From Clostridiales bacterium (GTDB lineage: Bacteria; Bacillota; Clostridia; Peptostreptococcales; Anaerovoracaceae), in NCBI GenBank assembly GCA_012838265.1, contig DUPP01000085.1, forward strand, positions 1-48,615: DNA of 48,615 bases, written 5' to 3'. Within the stretch, counting starts at the first letter, position 1. Every line of letters begins with the position of its first letter. Below the pieces are notes generated by a model. That model was not told the DNA's origin and did not search any database. It was given only the letters and a program-made list of their open reading frames with translations. Shown piece after piece: positions 1 through 7,056 of this stretch. A program made the position numbers and the translations under genes.

Positions 1-130
1 TATCCTTTGCCTTGCTTCCTCGTGGATTTCTGGTAAAAAACTGGAAGGTATTTGCATTGATGCTCAATGCCTGTTCCCCCATGTGTGTAAAGCCTTTTGA
101 TGAAGATAAATGGCATCCAATATTAAGCAT
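1..130 (-). CDS. nfo: Endonuclease IV, N-terminal part (cut by window edge)
   Basis: Only the first 43 residues lie in the window. They begin [13 protein letters not shown] and contain [14 protein letters not shown], which matches the N-terminal strand and following loop of endonuclease IV, a zinc-dependent TIM-barrel enzyme that cuts 5' of abasic sites during base excision repair. The ATG at 130 is supported by AGGAGG (minus strand, 143-138) seven bases upstream. It is transcribed away from the gene at 373, so 131-372 is a divergent promoter region; I see no convincing promoter boxes there. The rest of the gene lies left of the window. Confidence 0.85.
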   Translation of the reverse strand, partial: MLNIGCHLSSSKGFTHMGEQALSINANTFQFFTRNPRGSKAKD

Positions 131-372
131 ATGTATTCCTCCTGCCTAGTAACCGTTCATTTATTTTATCACCGGACTGCATCACATGTCCAGGTTATTG
201 CATTGCATTGCTTACAGACATCACAGCATCGATATTTTATGAACATTTTTTAATTTCGATAATAATTGGTGTCATTTATGTCTACTGGAAAATATATTGA
301 TTAAGGTACACTCTTTATATTGATTATTAAGTATTCAATTATTGCTGAATACTATCTTGAAGGAGCAGTGAT

Positions 373-1533
373 ATGACAATGAAAAAAAACTTTGATCCAC
401 AGTGTATTACTTTCAGTCAAATGAATATGATTTTTAATGCGAGAACCTATTACCGCAGGCTGACAACCTGGAGCAGAGAATATATAAACAGCAGATATTA
501 CGGTGTTAATGCTGCCGCGGATTTATTCAGCCGATTATATTTTGAATCCTTAGAAATTGGAAATATGCTGGAGATAATATTTGGTAGGGAAATTTCGGAG
601 AAGTACAGTCAGTACTTAAGTCAGTATGCAATAACATTATATAACTTGATTTCGGCTCAATTGGATGGAGATACAGAAGCTGTAAATAGATATGTCGAGC
701 AACTATATGAGAACGTTGCACAAAGAGCAGCTTTTTTGGAAACTGTTAACCCTTTCTGGGACGAATTTGAATACTACAATCTGCTAGGAACATATACGCA
801 TTACATAATCGAGTTGGCAAATGCACTTGCAGCAAATGATATAAATAGAATTATGGAACTTTATGACCTTGTTAAAGCTCATACAAATTTAATGGGTGAT
901 GTTTTTGCGCAGGGACTATATGACTATATCACTTCCGGTGTACAGATTGACTATGGACTCGAAAACGTTGAATGTGTTACCTACGATCAAATTAATACAA
1001 TCTATGAAATAAGGATGTTTTGGTTTGAACTTGTCACTTGGGTCCGAATTTATATGCTTAGCATATATCTTGAGATTGGGGATTCCGAGATAATATTGAC
1101 TCGTTTAAGGCAGGTACCTGTTGATTATATAAACGTATTAAGGAGAATTTTGGGAGATCAGATATCGGATGACTATATAGATTTGTTTAACATATATATA
1201 GATTTAATCGTTGCCTTTATAGATGCCCAAATTGAAGGTAATATTGAAGAAATAAATCGACTTACCCAGCTTTTTTATGAAAATGAACAAGAAAGAGCTG
1301 CATTTCTAGCAGCAATAAATCCATTCTGGGAAGAAAGAGAATTGAGAAACAGATTGCGCAATCTGCTCCATGCCACGATCGATGAGTCAACCACATTCTT
1401 ATCAGGAGATTATGCCAGAAATGTCGATATATTCAGCAGAATTCTGGCTCAAGCTGAAAGTATGAGTAATTATTTAGCACAAGGTTTGTTCAACTATATA
1501 AATTACATCCAGGAGGATTCCCTTGATATTTAG
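373..1533 (+). CDS. Unknown protein with two tandem copies of a helical domain
   Basis: 386 residues, no signal peptide or membrane segment, rich in Tyr, Ile, Leu and Glu and predicted mainly helical. It holds two copies of one domain of about 150 residues, each starting with an aromatic/Trp helix (YYRRLTTWSREYI; FWFELVTWVRIYM) and ending in a hallmark (RAAFLETVNPFW near residue 125; RAAFLAAINPFW near 315). The second copy also has LRQVPVDYINVLRRILG. This matches a short single-domain Bacillota family, often mislabelled acetylglutamate kinase, with the pattern TRS..I.......NPVDF...L.P.YG...INPYW. Nothing catalytic is visible. AAGGAG at 360-365 is seven bases before the ATG at 373; the ATG at 379 is an alternative. 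Function unknown. Confidence 0.8.
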   Translation: MTMKKNFDPQCITFSQMNMIFNARTYYRRLTTWSREYINSRYYGVNAAADLFSRLYFESLEIGNMLEIIFGREISEKYSQYLSQYAITLYNLISAQLDGDTEAVNRYVEQLYENVAQRAAFLETVNPFWDEFEYYNLLGTYTHYIIELANALAANDINRIMELYDLVKAHTNLMGDVFAQGLYDYITSGVQIDYGLENVECVTYDQINTIYEIRMFWFELVTWVRIYMLSIYLEIGDSEIILTRLRQVPVDYINVLRRILGDQISDDYIDLFNIYIDLIVAFIDAQIEGNIEEINRLTQLFYENEQERAAFLAAINPFWEERELRNRLRNLLHATIDESTTFLSGDYARNVDIFSRILAQAESMSNYLAQGLFNYINYIQEDSLDI

Positions 1534-1653
1534 CTCAGATTCCTCCTCTTAATGTTTGTGATGATATTCGCTCAGATTCCTCCCGTTTCATGATCTTTAC
1601 AATGATACTTAGCTTACGTTGTCTCCCGATTGATGATTCTTGTGATAATATTT
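1533..1653. repeat. Three imperfect tandem units of about 42 bp
   Basis: Three head-to-tail units begin at 1533, 1570 and 1612. The first two share GCTCAGATTCCTCC exactly; the third is diverged (GCTTACGTTGTCTCCC) and forms the last codons of the symporter gene on the minus strand. The array fills the gap between the two convergent genes and starts at the stop of the plus-strand gene. It looks like duplication of the symporter 3' end. No terminator with a T-run is visible in this gap. Confidence 0.7.
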
Positions 1654-3084
1654 GCTAAATATTAAACCAATTACCATCACAGCTGCTGAAAATACAAAAC
1701 CAACCCAAAGAGAATCGATGCCTTCCGGAATAAATGGCTTTGAGAACAATACGAGTAATGGCGTTGCAATAATACTAATGATTGCATACTCTTTTCTGAG
1801 TTTTCCTGTAAGAAACAATGCTCCAAACAGCGCCATGAATGCTGCAGCTCCGCGCAGCGCCATCGATAGAGTACTTATATCCTGCACCTGTGCTTTCAAA
1901 ATAATCATTGGGATTGCTACTATACACGTTAAAGACAAAACTATTACTATTATCAATCTTGAAACCAAAAGTGCTTTGCGCGGATTCAAATATTCTTTCT
2001 TAAATAATTGTATATAAATATCATTATAAATCATTGTACTCAACCCAAGGACAACTCCAGCTCCGGTTCCTACAGCTGCAATCAATAATGTTCCTATGAT
2101 TATTCCTGCCGGCAGTGCGGGTACATATTTTAATATGAAAAGAGGCAAAGCTAAAATTGCGTTTTCTCCAACTAGGTCCGAACAATTAACACGCATGTAC
2201 ATGCCGACTAATATACCCGGTATCCCCATGGCAGCAACGAATACTGCACTGATACTAACACTTATCCTTGACATACGCAAACTTCTGCCTGAAATAAGTG
2301 CTTGAATATATGTTTGTGTTGTCAGAACTCCGAGAATCAAAGATAGAATTTTCCCTCCATCAGTCCAAAATCCTCGTCCAATAAGACTAAAATACTCTGT
2401 ATCCAATCCTCCAAGTGTACTTACAAATCCTGCGTATCCTCCTTCTTGCATGGTTATTGCCATAATTCCGCAAATAGCCATCCCTACATACAAAAGAACT
2501 GTTTTTACTATCCCTACTAATCCTGCGCCAACCATACCACCAAACGTCACGTATACCATCATAAAAATGACAGAAATTATTGCAGATGCAACCACAATAA
2601 TCGTATTGACATTTAGATTGCCGGTAATGATTACGATAAAAGTAATAAGCAAGGCTGTACCAGACATGATCTGTGAAACTATACTTAAAAAGCTTCCTAA
2701 TGAATTCAGCATCGTCACAAACCTTCCAGCAGTCTTCCCATATTCTTTTTCAATATATTGCGGCAATGTTTTACATTCGCTGTTATAGAGTTTTTTAGAA
2801 TAGAAGACCGCCATTATTATCAAGCCTATTCCACTTCCGAGAGTAAACACCCATGCAGAAAATCCATTAGTATATGCTAGCTGTGCAGTGCCAATAGTTG
2901 ATGCTCCTCCAACAATTGTTCCTATGATTGTTCCCGAAATAATTCCCAATCCAGCAGTTCTTGCCTTCCCAGAAAACTCATTGATTGATTTAATTGATTT
3001 TCCGGACCGTATTCCAACTAATAAAATAATTAAAAAAACTAGAATAATACCTATATAATGTATTACTGAAACTGAAGCTGTCAT
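1609..3084 (-). CDS. Sodium:solute symporter (SSS/SLC5 family)
   Basis: 491 residues with about 13 hydrophobic segments, the usual size and topology of the sodium/solute symporter family. The N-terminal region has IIGTIVGGASTIGTAQLAYTN, typical of TM2-TM3 of these carriers (the GG.S.IGT.Q.AY pattern), followed by long hydrophobic helices to a short charged tail. It would import a solute with sodium across the cytoplasmic membrane; the substrate cannot be read from sequence. The ATG at 3084 overlaps the stop of the upstream Fe-S gene as ATGA, so the two are translationally coupled. That upstream gene is now frameshifted, which may lower expression of this one. The stop lies inside a tandem repeat. 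Confidence 0.85.
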   Translation of the reverse strand: MTASVSVIHYIGIILVFLIILLVGIRSGKSIKSINEFSGKARTAGLGIISGTIIGTIVGGASTIGTAQLAYTNGFSAWVFTLGSGIGLIIMAVFYSKKLYNSECKTLPQYIEKEYGKTAGRFVTMLNSLGSFLSIVSQIMSGTALLITFIVIITGNLNVNTIIVVASAIISVIFMMVYVTFGGMVGAGLVGIVKTVLLYVGMAICGIMAITMQEGGYAGFVSTLGGLDTEYFSLIGRGFWTDGGKILSLILGVLTTQTYIQALISGRSLRMSRISVSISAVFVAAMGIPGILVGMYMRVNCSDLVGENAILALPLFILKYVPALPAGIIIGTLLIAAVGTGAGVVLGLSTMIYNDIYIQLFKKEYLNPRKALLVSRLIIVIVLSLTCIVAIPMIILKAQVQDISTLSMALRGAAAFMALFGALFLTGKLRKEYAIISIIATPLLVLFSKPFIPEGIDSLWVGFVFSAAVMVIGLIFSKYYHKNHQSGDNVS

Positions 3085-3900
3085 AATGGTATCCTACTTT
3101 CACATGGTACCCCAACCTGACATTTTCCACAGCCGTACCTGGGGTAATTTTTTCTAAGAGTTTCTTCTATAAATTCATAACATGGTAAACAATCCTTACC
3201 GTTTTCGACAGAAATTGCACTCGACGGACATTTTTTTGCACAGATTCCGCACATATTACAGTATTCATACACATCTTTATACTCCCTTGTGTCAGGTGTT
3301 AAAAATAAATCCGTGAGAATACTGCCAAATCTTCCAGCAGTACCTTTTCTTGTAATTAGCCCTTTAGAAAGCCCAAAGGTTCCCAACCCGCAAACAAAAG
3401 CAATATGTCGTTCCGACCAATTGCTCGTAAACAGTATATCATATCATATTTTTTATCGTAATCGTTCGTCCAGAACCTATCGTCCAAAGACGGTGCCAAG
3501 CTTTCGAATCCTGCATCTGATAACTTGGACATCAAATATTCACACATTTCTTCCAACAGCATCTGCCCTTCATATCTACCATGAAGCCACTCGTCAGCAG
3601 GCAATTCTTTGACCTTTTTATTTGCTTTCTTTATTTCTTCAGTATATGGCAAAAAAATGAAATAACTGTTTTTGCTCTCGGCATCCATTCTTTTGGAGCT
3701 AAGAAGTGATTCCCTATAATCGAAGGCTGCTTAAATAGTGTAAAATATTCATCATCTGCTGAACCAAAAGCAAAAATCGGATAGTCAAATATTTTCAAAC
3801 CAACAGTCTTATCTGATATGGCTCGTTCTTTTGATACATAATTATTCTCTGCATTTTCAATATAACACTCTGCTAATCTTATCAAATCCTGCTTGTTCAT
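3081..3900 (-). pseudogene. QueG-like double [4Fe-4S] cluster protein, broken by two frameshifts
   Basis: Three reading-frame pieces join into one protein of about 273 residues: 3900 to about 3655 (MNKQDLIRLAECY...), about 3660 to 3440 (...FLPYTEEIKKANKK...), and about 3435 to 3081 (SNWSERHIAFVCGLGTFGLS...). SNWSERH.A...GLGTFGLS.GLIT..G, CNMCGICAKKCP and the C-terminal CGKCQVGVPC are features of epoxyqueuosine reductase-like Fe-S proteins. The first break is a run of 7 A (plus strand, about 3653-3659) where 8 are needed; the second is one missing base near 3435-3440. The length, 820 bp, is one more than a multiple of three, as two single-base losses from 822 predict. The start has GGAGGG upstream. 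Either a young pseudogene or sequencing error; it is coupled to the symporter by ATGA. Confidence 0.8.
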
Positions 3901-4040
3901 CGCTAAACCCTCCGGGCCTGGTTATTTCTGATTAAACATAAATGTGTAATCTATAAATCATAAAATTATACCTCTATTAAGCTTTAACTTCAATCTAAAT
4001 ATAGTTTTATTACAATTGCTTTACGTATTAACAGCATCTA

Positions 4041-4069
4041 TTGACATTCCTTCGTCCATAATCTAATAT
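4041..4069 (+). promoter_or_regulatory. Sigma-A promoter of the SPFH operon
   Basis: TTGACA at 4041-4046, a 17-base spacer, and TAATAT at 4064-4069. The -35 box is perfect and the -10 box matches 5 of 6. The expected start is near 4076, inside the palindrome at 4074-4094. Confidence 0.8.
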
Positions 4070-4073
4070 AATT

Positions 4074-4094
4074 ATGATATCAATTTGATATCAT
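4074..4094. promoter_or_regulatory. Palindromic operator at the transcription start of the SPFH operon
   Basis: Perfect 9-bp inverted repeat ATGATATCA / TGATATCAT around the 3-base centre ATT. It covers the predicted start site just after the -10 box, a position where a bound dimer would block initiation. The ribbon-helix-helix protein encoded second in this operon (5187-5360) is the obvious candidate ligand; that link is inference. Confidence 0.7.
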
Positions 4095-4128
4095 ATTCGT
4101 AGGTAAAGATATAAAAGGGGTTTTATAT

Positions 4129-5157
4129 ATGTCTAATACTGATAAGTTGCAAGGAAAACAAATGCACTTCGAGGAAATCACTCCTAAATCTATGAATGGA
4201 ATGATTGTACTAATCCTCAACATCCTATTGATGCTTGCTTCTATAGCTGGGGTAATTTTTGGCATAATTCGGGTTAGCGTTCAAGGCAACGGTGCCGGTA
4301 CAGCACTCATAGTGATAAGTGCTCTGTATTTTTTACTAATTGGCCCAATTTTATTTTCAGGATTGAAAATACTTAAGCCTAATGAAGCGCTCGTGCTCAC
4401 TTTATTTGGAAAATATCATGGTACACTAAAAGGGGAAGGTTTCTTTTTTGTAAATCCTTTCGTAACTGCATTTAATCCAACAGCTGAATCAGCAGCTGGT
4501 TCATCAATTAATCTCGATTCAATGAACACTGCAGGGAAGAATGTCCCAACACCTGCTAAGAAACCAAGTAAAATCATATCACTGAAGACGATGACGTTGG
4601 ACAACGAAAAACAAAAGATAAATGATGAGCTTGGAAATCCCATCATCATCGGAATTGTAGTGATTTGGCGTGTTGTCAATACAGCAAAAGCTGCTTTTAA
4701 TGTCGATAACTATAAAGAGTATCTTTCCATTCAATGTGATTCTGCATTAAGAAATATCGTTAGACTTTATCCTTATGATTCAACCAATGAAGATCAGGAA
4801 AAGTCACTTCGTGGAAGTAGTCAGGAAATTGCTGAAAAACTAAAGGAAGAAATCCAGAAATCTACAGATATTGCAGGCCTTGAAATTATTGAAGCCAGGA
4901 TTACCCATCTGGCTTATGCTCCAGAAATAGCAGCAGCAATGCTTCAAAAACAGCAGGCCTCAGCAATTATCGCTGCAAGACAGATGATAGTCGATAGTGC
5001 TGTGGGTATGGTGGAGATGGCATTGGATAAGCTGAGCGAAAAAGAGATCGTCGAATTAGATGAGGAGCGAAAAGCCTCTATGGTGAGCAATCTCTTAGTA
5101 GTTCTTTGCGGGAGCAGAGATGCACAGCCTGTCATCAACAGTGGTTCCATTTACTAG
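4129..5157 (+). CDS. SPFH / band 7 (stomatin-like) membrane protein
   Basis: 342 residues. Two adjacent hydrophobic segments at about 25-50 and 55-78 are followed by GLKILKPNEALVLTLFGKYHG and a band 7 (SPFH) domain to about residue 310, including INDELGNPIIIGIVVIWRV and AARQMIVDSAVGMVEMAL with the Ala-rich stretch usual in this family. Such proteins form oligomeric scaffolds on membrane microdomains; a specific role cannot be assigned. The ATG at 4129 follows AAAGGGG at 4114-4120. A 57-residue DNA-binding protein gene follows after 29 bases in the same operon, and a strong promoter with an operator precedes it, so the unit is probably autoregulated. Confidence 0.88.
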   Translation: MSNTDKLQGKQMHFEEITPKSMNGMIVLILNILLMLASIAGVIFGIIRVSVQGNGAGTALIVISALYFLLIGPILFSGLKILKPNEALVLTLFGKYHGTLKGEGFFFVNPFVTAFNPTAESAAGSSINLDSMNTAGKNVPTPAKKPSKIISLKTMTLDNEKQKINDELGNPIIIGIVVIWRVVNTAKAAFNVDNYKEYLSIQCDSALRNIVRLYPYDSTNEDQEKSLRGSSQEIAEKLKEEIQKSTDIAGLEIIEARITHLAYAPEIAAAMLQKQQASAIIAARQMIVDSAVGMVEMALDKLSEKEIVELDEERKASMVSNLLVVLCGSRDAQPVINSGSIY

Positions 5158-5186
5158 TATGTTTTGGATATGGGGAGGTGGGATGA

Positions 5187-5360
5187 TTGCAAACTAATAA
5201 TAAAGAAAAAGGTAAGAAACAATTGTTGCTGCGGTTATCACCATCCCTTTGGAGGGAGCTTGCTGCCTGGGCTGAAGAAGACTTTCGATCTATAAATGGT
5301 CAGATTGAGTATCTTCTGACAGAATACGTACGCAAAAGAAAAAAGTCAAAAAAAACCTAG
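5187..5360 (+). CDS. Small Arc/CopG-type ribbon-helix-helix DNA-binding protein (TTG start)
   Basis: 57 residues read from TTG at 5187: QLLLRLSPSLWRELAAWAEE then FRSINGQIEYLLTEYVRKRK. A beta-strand (QLLLRLS) followed by two helices with SINGQIEYLL is the Arc/CopG fold, which binds DNA as a dimer through the strand. The start is fixed by GGAGG at 5174-5178, eight bases upstream; the nearby ATG at 5183 runs into a stop after four codons. It follows the SPFH gene by 29 bases, so it is co-transcribed and may bind the palindrome at 4074-4094. Its TAG and the TAG of the convergent epimerase gene share the palindrome CTAG. Confidence 0.85.
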   Translation: MQTNNKEKGKKQLLLRLSPSLWRELAAWAEEDFRSINGQIEYLLTEYVRKRKKSKKT

Positions 5361-6037
5361 CTGTCTGACCCAAGCACCTGCTCAATCCCTATGGAAATAC
5401 AAATAATTCTTCCAAAGTACTGAACACATCTCTCATCTGCATGAGCCGGTTTTAATCGATGGAACACAATGGTTTCATCAGCGATTACAGTATCACTATC
5501 CGCATAGCAGGTATCTCCATTCAATCCGCTGGGGATATCCAAAGCATAAACGTGAGCTTTAGAGGCATTGATAAACTTAGTGATATTTCGTACCGGCTCT
5601 CTTAATTCCCCATGAAATCCAGTGCCGTAAATAGCATCAATGATAATATCTGCTTTTGATACCTTAAACTGAACTTCACTTACATTTTCCTTTCCGTTAT
5701 AAAATGGGATATTCAAGGATTCACAAAGCAGTTTGTTTTTTATTGCGTCTTCTGTTTTTGGTTCCCCTTCTACAAGTACGATATTAACTTTTGCCCCCAA
5801 CTCATGCAATCTTCGAGCAGCGACAAAGCCGTCTCCCCCATTGTTTCCCTTGCCGCAGAAAATCAAAACAGACTTATTGCTTACGGAATGATTCTTTACG
5901 ATATGTTCAACCGCTCCACTCCCTGCGTTTTCCATCATCTGATAATAGGAAAGCCCCGCCTCGTCAGCTCTTCTCTCAATTTCTTTCATCTCGGACGAGG
6001 TTACGACACGCATATTTGCCGAAAGTATATTAGACAT
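5357..6037 (-). CDS. nnrE: NAD(P)H-hydrate epimerase (YjeF N-terminal domain)
   Basis: 226 residues covering only the YjeF N-terminal domain. The nucleotide-binding motif GKGNNGGDGF is near residues 62-71, followed by DAIYGTGFHGELREP and ALDIPSGLNGD. It interconverts R- and S-forms of hydrated NAD(P)H (NAD(P)HX) in the cytosol so that the dehydratase can repair them. Most bacteria fuse it to the ADP-dependent dehydratase; here it stands alone, and no dehydratase is in the window. The minus-strand start is preceded by GAAAGGAAA. The gene runs toward, and just overlaps, the small RHH gene. Confidence 0.9.
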   Translation of the reverse strand: MSNILSANMRVVTSSEMKEIERRADEAGLSYYQMMENAGSGAVEHIVKNHSVSNKSVLIFCGKGNNGGDGFVAARRLHELGAKVNIVLVEGEPKTEDAIKNKLLCESLNIPFYNGKENVSEVQFKVSKADIIIDAIYGTGFHGELREPVRNITKFINASKAHVYALDIPSGLNGDTCYADSDTVIADETIVFHRLKPAHADERCVQYFGRIICISIGIEQVLGSDS

Positions 6038-6142
6038 TTTCCTTTCACCCTACCTTAATAATTTAAATATTATATCAGGAAAGAAGTATTAATTTTCATT
6101 CCTGGTAATGTAAAATTATACCATGTTTTTTATACTCAAGCA

Positions 6143-6377
6143 TTAGTTTAATGATATAAAATGGTATAATAAATAATTTAAGTGACAACTGAGGGGAATT
6201 GAGTGAGCGAAATTTAGATGAAGTGTTGGAGTTAAAGTTTATAAGGAGTTAATAATAATTAACAGCAGTACAAGATCTAACAATAATAAAATAAATTGGA
6301 TTTTTAAAAAATTATTGCATTTATTAGCACAATTTGCTAAGCTTATATCAGGAATCGACAATAAGAGATTTTATTAG
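6143..6377 (+). other. Small transcription unit with a possible 39-residue peptide
   Basis: TATAAT at 6165-6170 with a weak -35 (TTAGTT, 6143-6148) precedes a short unit that ends in the strong terminator at 6435-6466. A 17-codon frame from TTG 6199 to TAA 6252 follows GAGGGG. A second frame, 6258-6377, follows AAGGAG at 6243-6248 but would need an ATT or ATA start; it reads NWIFKKLLHLLAQFAKLISG, an amphipathic helix-like peptide. There is also an imperfect hairpin at about 6352-6400 (GAATCGA / CGATTC arms). It could be a small RNA, a peptide gene or a decayed gene. Confidence 0.3.
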
Positions 6378-6434
6378 CGCTCTTTATCGATTCTAATTGA
6401 CAAACCACCCAATTTATAACATTAACCCATCTAA

Positions 6435-6466
6435 GATAAAAGAGAGGCGCCCACCTCTCTTTTATC
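6435..6466. terminator. Strong intrinsic terminator-like hairpin
   Basis: Perfect 13-bp stem GATAAAAGAGAGG / CCTCTCTTTTATC around a 6-base loop. It is A-rich on one side and T-rich on the other, so it could act in both directions. It closes the small unit before the hyd promoter. Confidence 0.75.
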
Positions 6467-6556
6467 GTATCTATTATTAAAATCCATAACTACTACTGTG
6501 ACTTATCATTTGTTTTATCCATTACAAAATTTTTTATATAAATTGTTAAATTATTG

Positions 6557-6585
6557 TTGTTATACCCCAGTCACTGGGGTATAAT
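6557..6585 (+). promoter_or_regulatory. hyd operon promoter with operator in the spacer
   Basis: TTGTTA (6557-6562), 17-base spacer, TATAAT (6580-6585). The spacer is almost wholly filled by a perfect inverted repeat, TATACCCCAG (6561-6570) and CTGGGGTATA (6574-6583), around TCA. A protein bound here would block RNA polymerase. The ACCCC...GGGGT arms loosely resemble half-sites of the CsoR/RcnR family, but no such gene is in the window, so the regulator is unknown. Confidence 0.7.
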
Positions 6586-6624
6586 GACATTAGAATGTTA
6601 AACAAATAACAATATGTATGTTGT

Positions 6625-6725
6625 TCTGACGCCCGAAGGTTTTTCTGAGGGGAAAGGCACAAAAAATAAAAAGCTTAAATCTTATTCTTATAGCTGTTTT
6701 TTGCGCCTTTAAAGGCGCATTTTTT
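6625..6725 (+). promoter_or_regulatory. 5' leader with terminator/antiterminator switch ahead of the hyd operon
   Basis: The predicted transcript starts near 6592 and has a leader of about 190 bases. The terminator at 6702-6725 can be replaced by a second pairing: AAAGGCACAAAAAA (6653-6666) with TTTTTTGCGCCTTT (6697-6710), 13 of 14 positions paired, which would consume the left arm of the terminator. A GC-rich stretch, ACGCCCGAAGG...GAGGGGAAAGGC (about 6629-6658), could sequester the antiterminator strand (GCCC with GGGG, or GCC with GGC). This is the logic of a riboswitch or protein-controlled attenuator. I do not recognise a known riboswitch class. Confidence 0.6.
6702..6725 (+). terminator. 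Attenuator terminator in the hyd leader
   Basis: Self-complementary TGCGCCTTTAAAGGCGCA (6702-6719) followed by a run of six T. It lies 59 bases before the first gene of the operon, so read-through must be controlled. Confidence 0.8.
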
Positions 6726-6783
6726 ATTATTAGGAAATATCGCCTGGAAGACAAAAAGTTTTTTGTAATGGAGGATTTATATT

Positions 6784-7056
6784 ATGGAATCTCGAGTCGC
6801 TTTAATCGGAATTATTGTTGAAAATGAAGATTCTGTGGAAAAAATGAATCTTATTCTTCATCAATTTTCAAAGTATATCATCGGCAGAATGGGAGTCCCC
6901 TATGCTAAGAGAAATATTGCCATCATCAGTATTGCATTGGATGCTCCCGGAGATGTAATCAGCTCGCTTTCAGGTAAGCTTGGAATGCTACCGGGCGTAA
7001 GCACTAAAACTATCTATTCAAAGGTTGCATATACAGAATCCGTGGGTTCCTCATGA
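6784..7056 (+). CDS. Iron-only hydrogenase system regulator, TM1266 family
   Basis: 90 residues with the fold and length of the TM1266 family (ferredoxin-like/ACT-type domain related to the NikR C-terminal domain): MESRVALIGIIVENEDSVEKMN, then a core with YIIGRMGVPY and IAIISIALDAPGDVISSLSGKLGMLPGV. The family is found with [FeFe]-hydrogenase genes and is thought to be regulatory. It is first in the operon, after an attenuated leader, and its stop overlaps the hydE start (ATGATG), so the two are coupled. No DNA-binding helix is visible, so it may act as a ligand sensor. AATGGAGG lies about seven bases before the ATG. Confidence 0.88.
   Translation: MESRVALIGIIVENEDSVEKMNLILHQFSKYIIGRMGVPYAKRNIAIISIALDAPGDVISSLSGKLGMLPGVSTKTIYSKVAYTESVGSS

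Noticed and set aside
6592-6783. Known riboswitch class in the hyd leader (SAM, preQ1, molybdenum cofactor, c-di-GMP)
   Set aside because: None of the conserved cores I know is present; only the terminator/antiterminator logic is supported.
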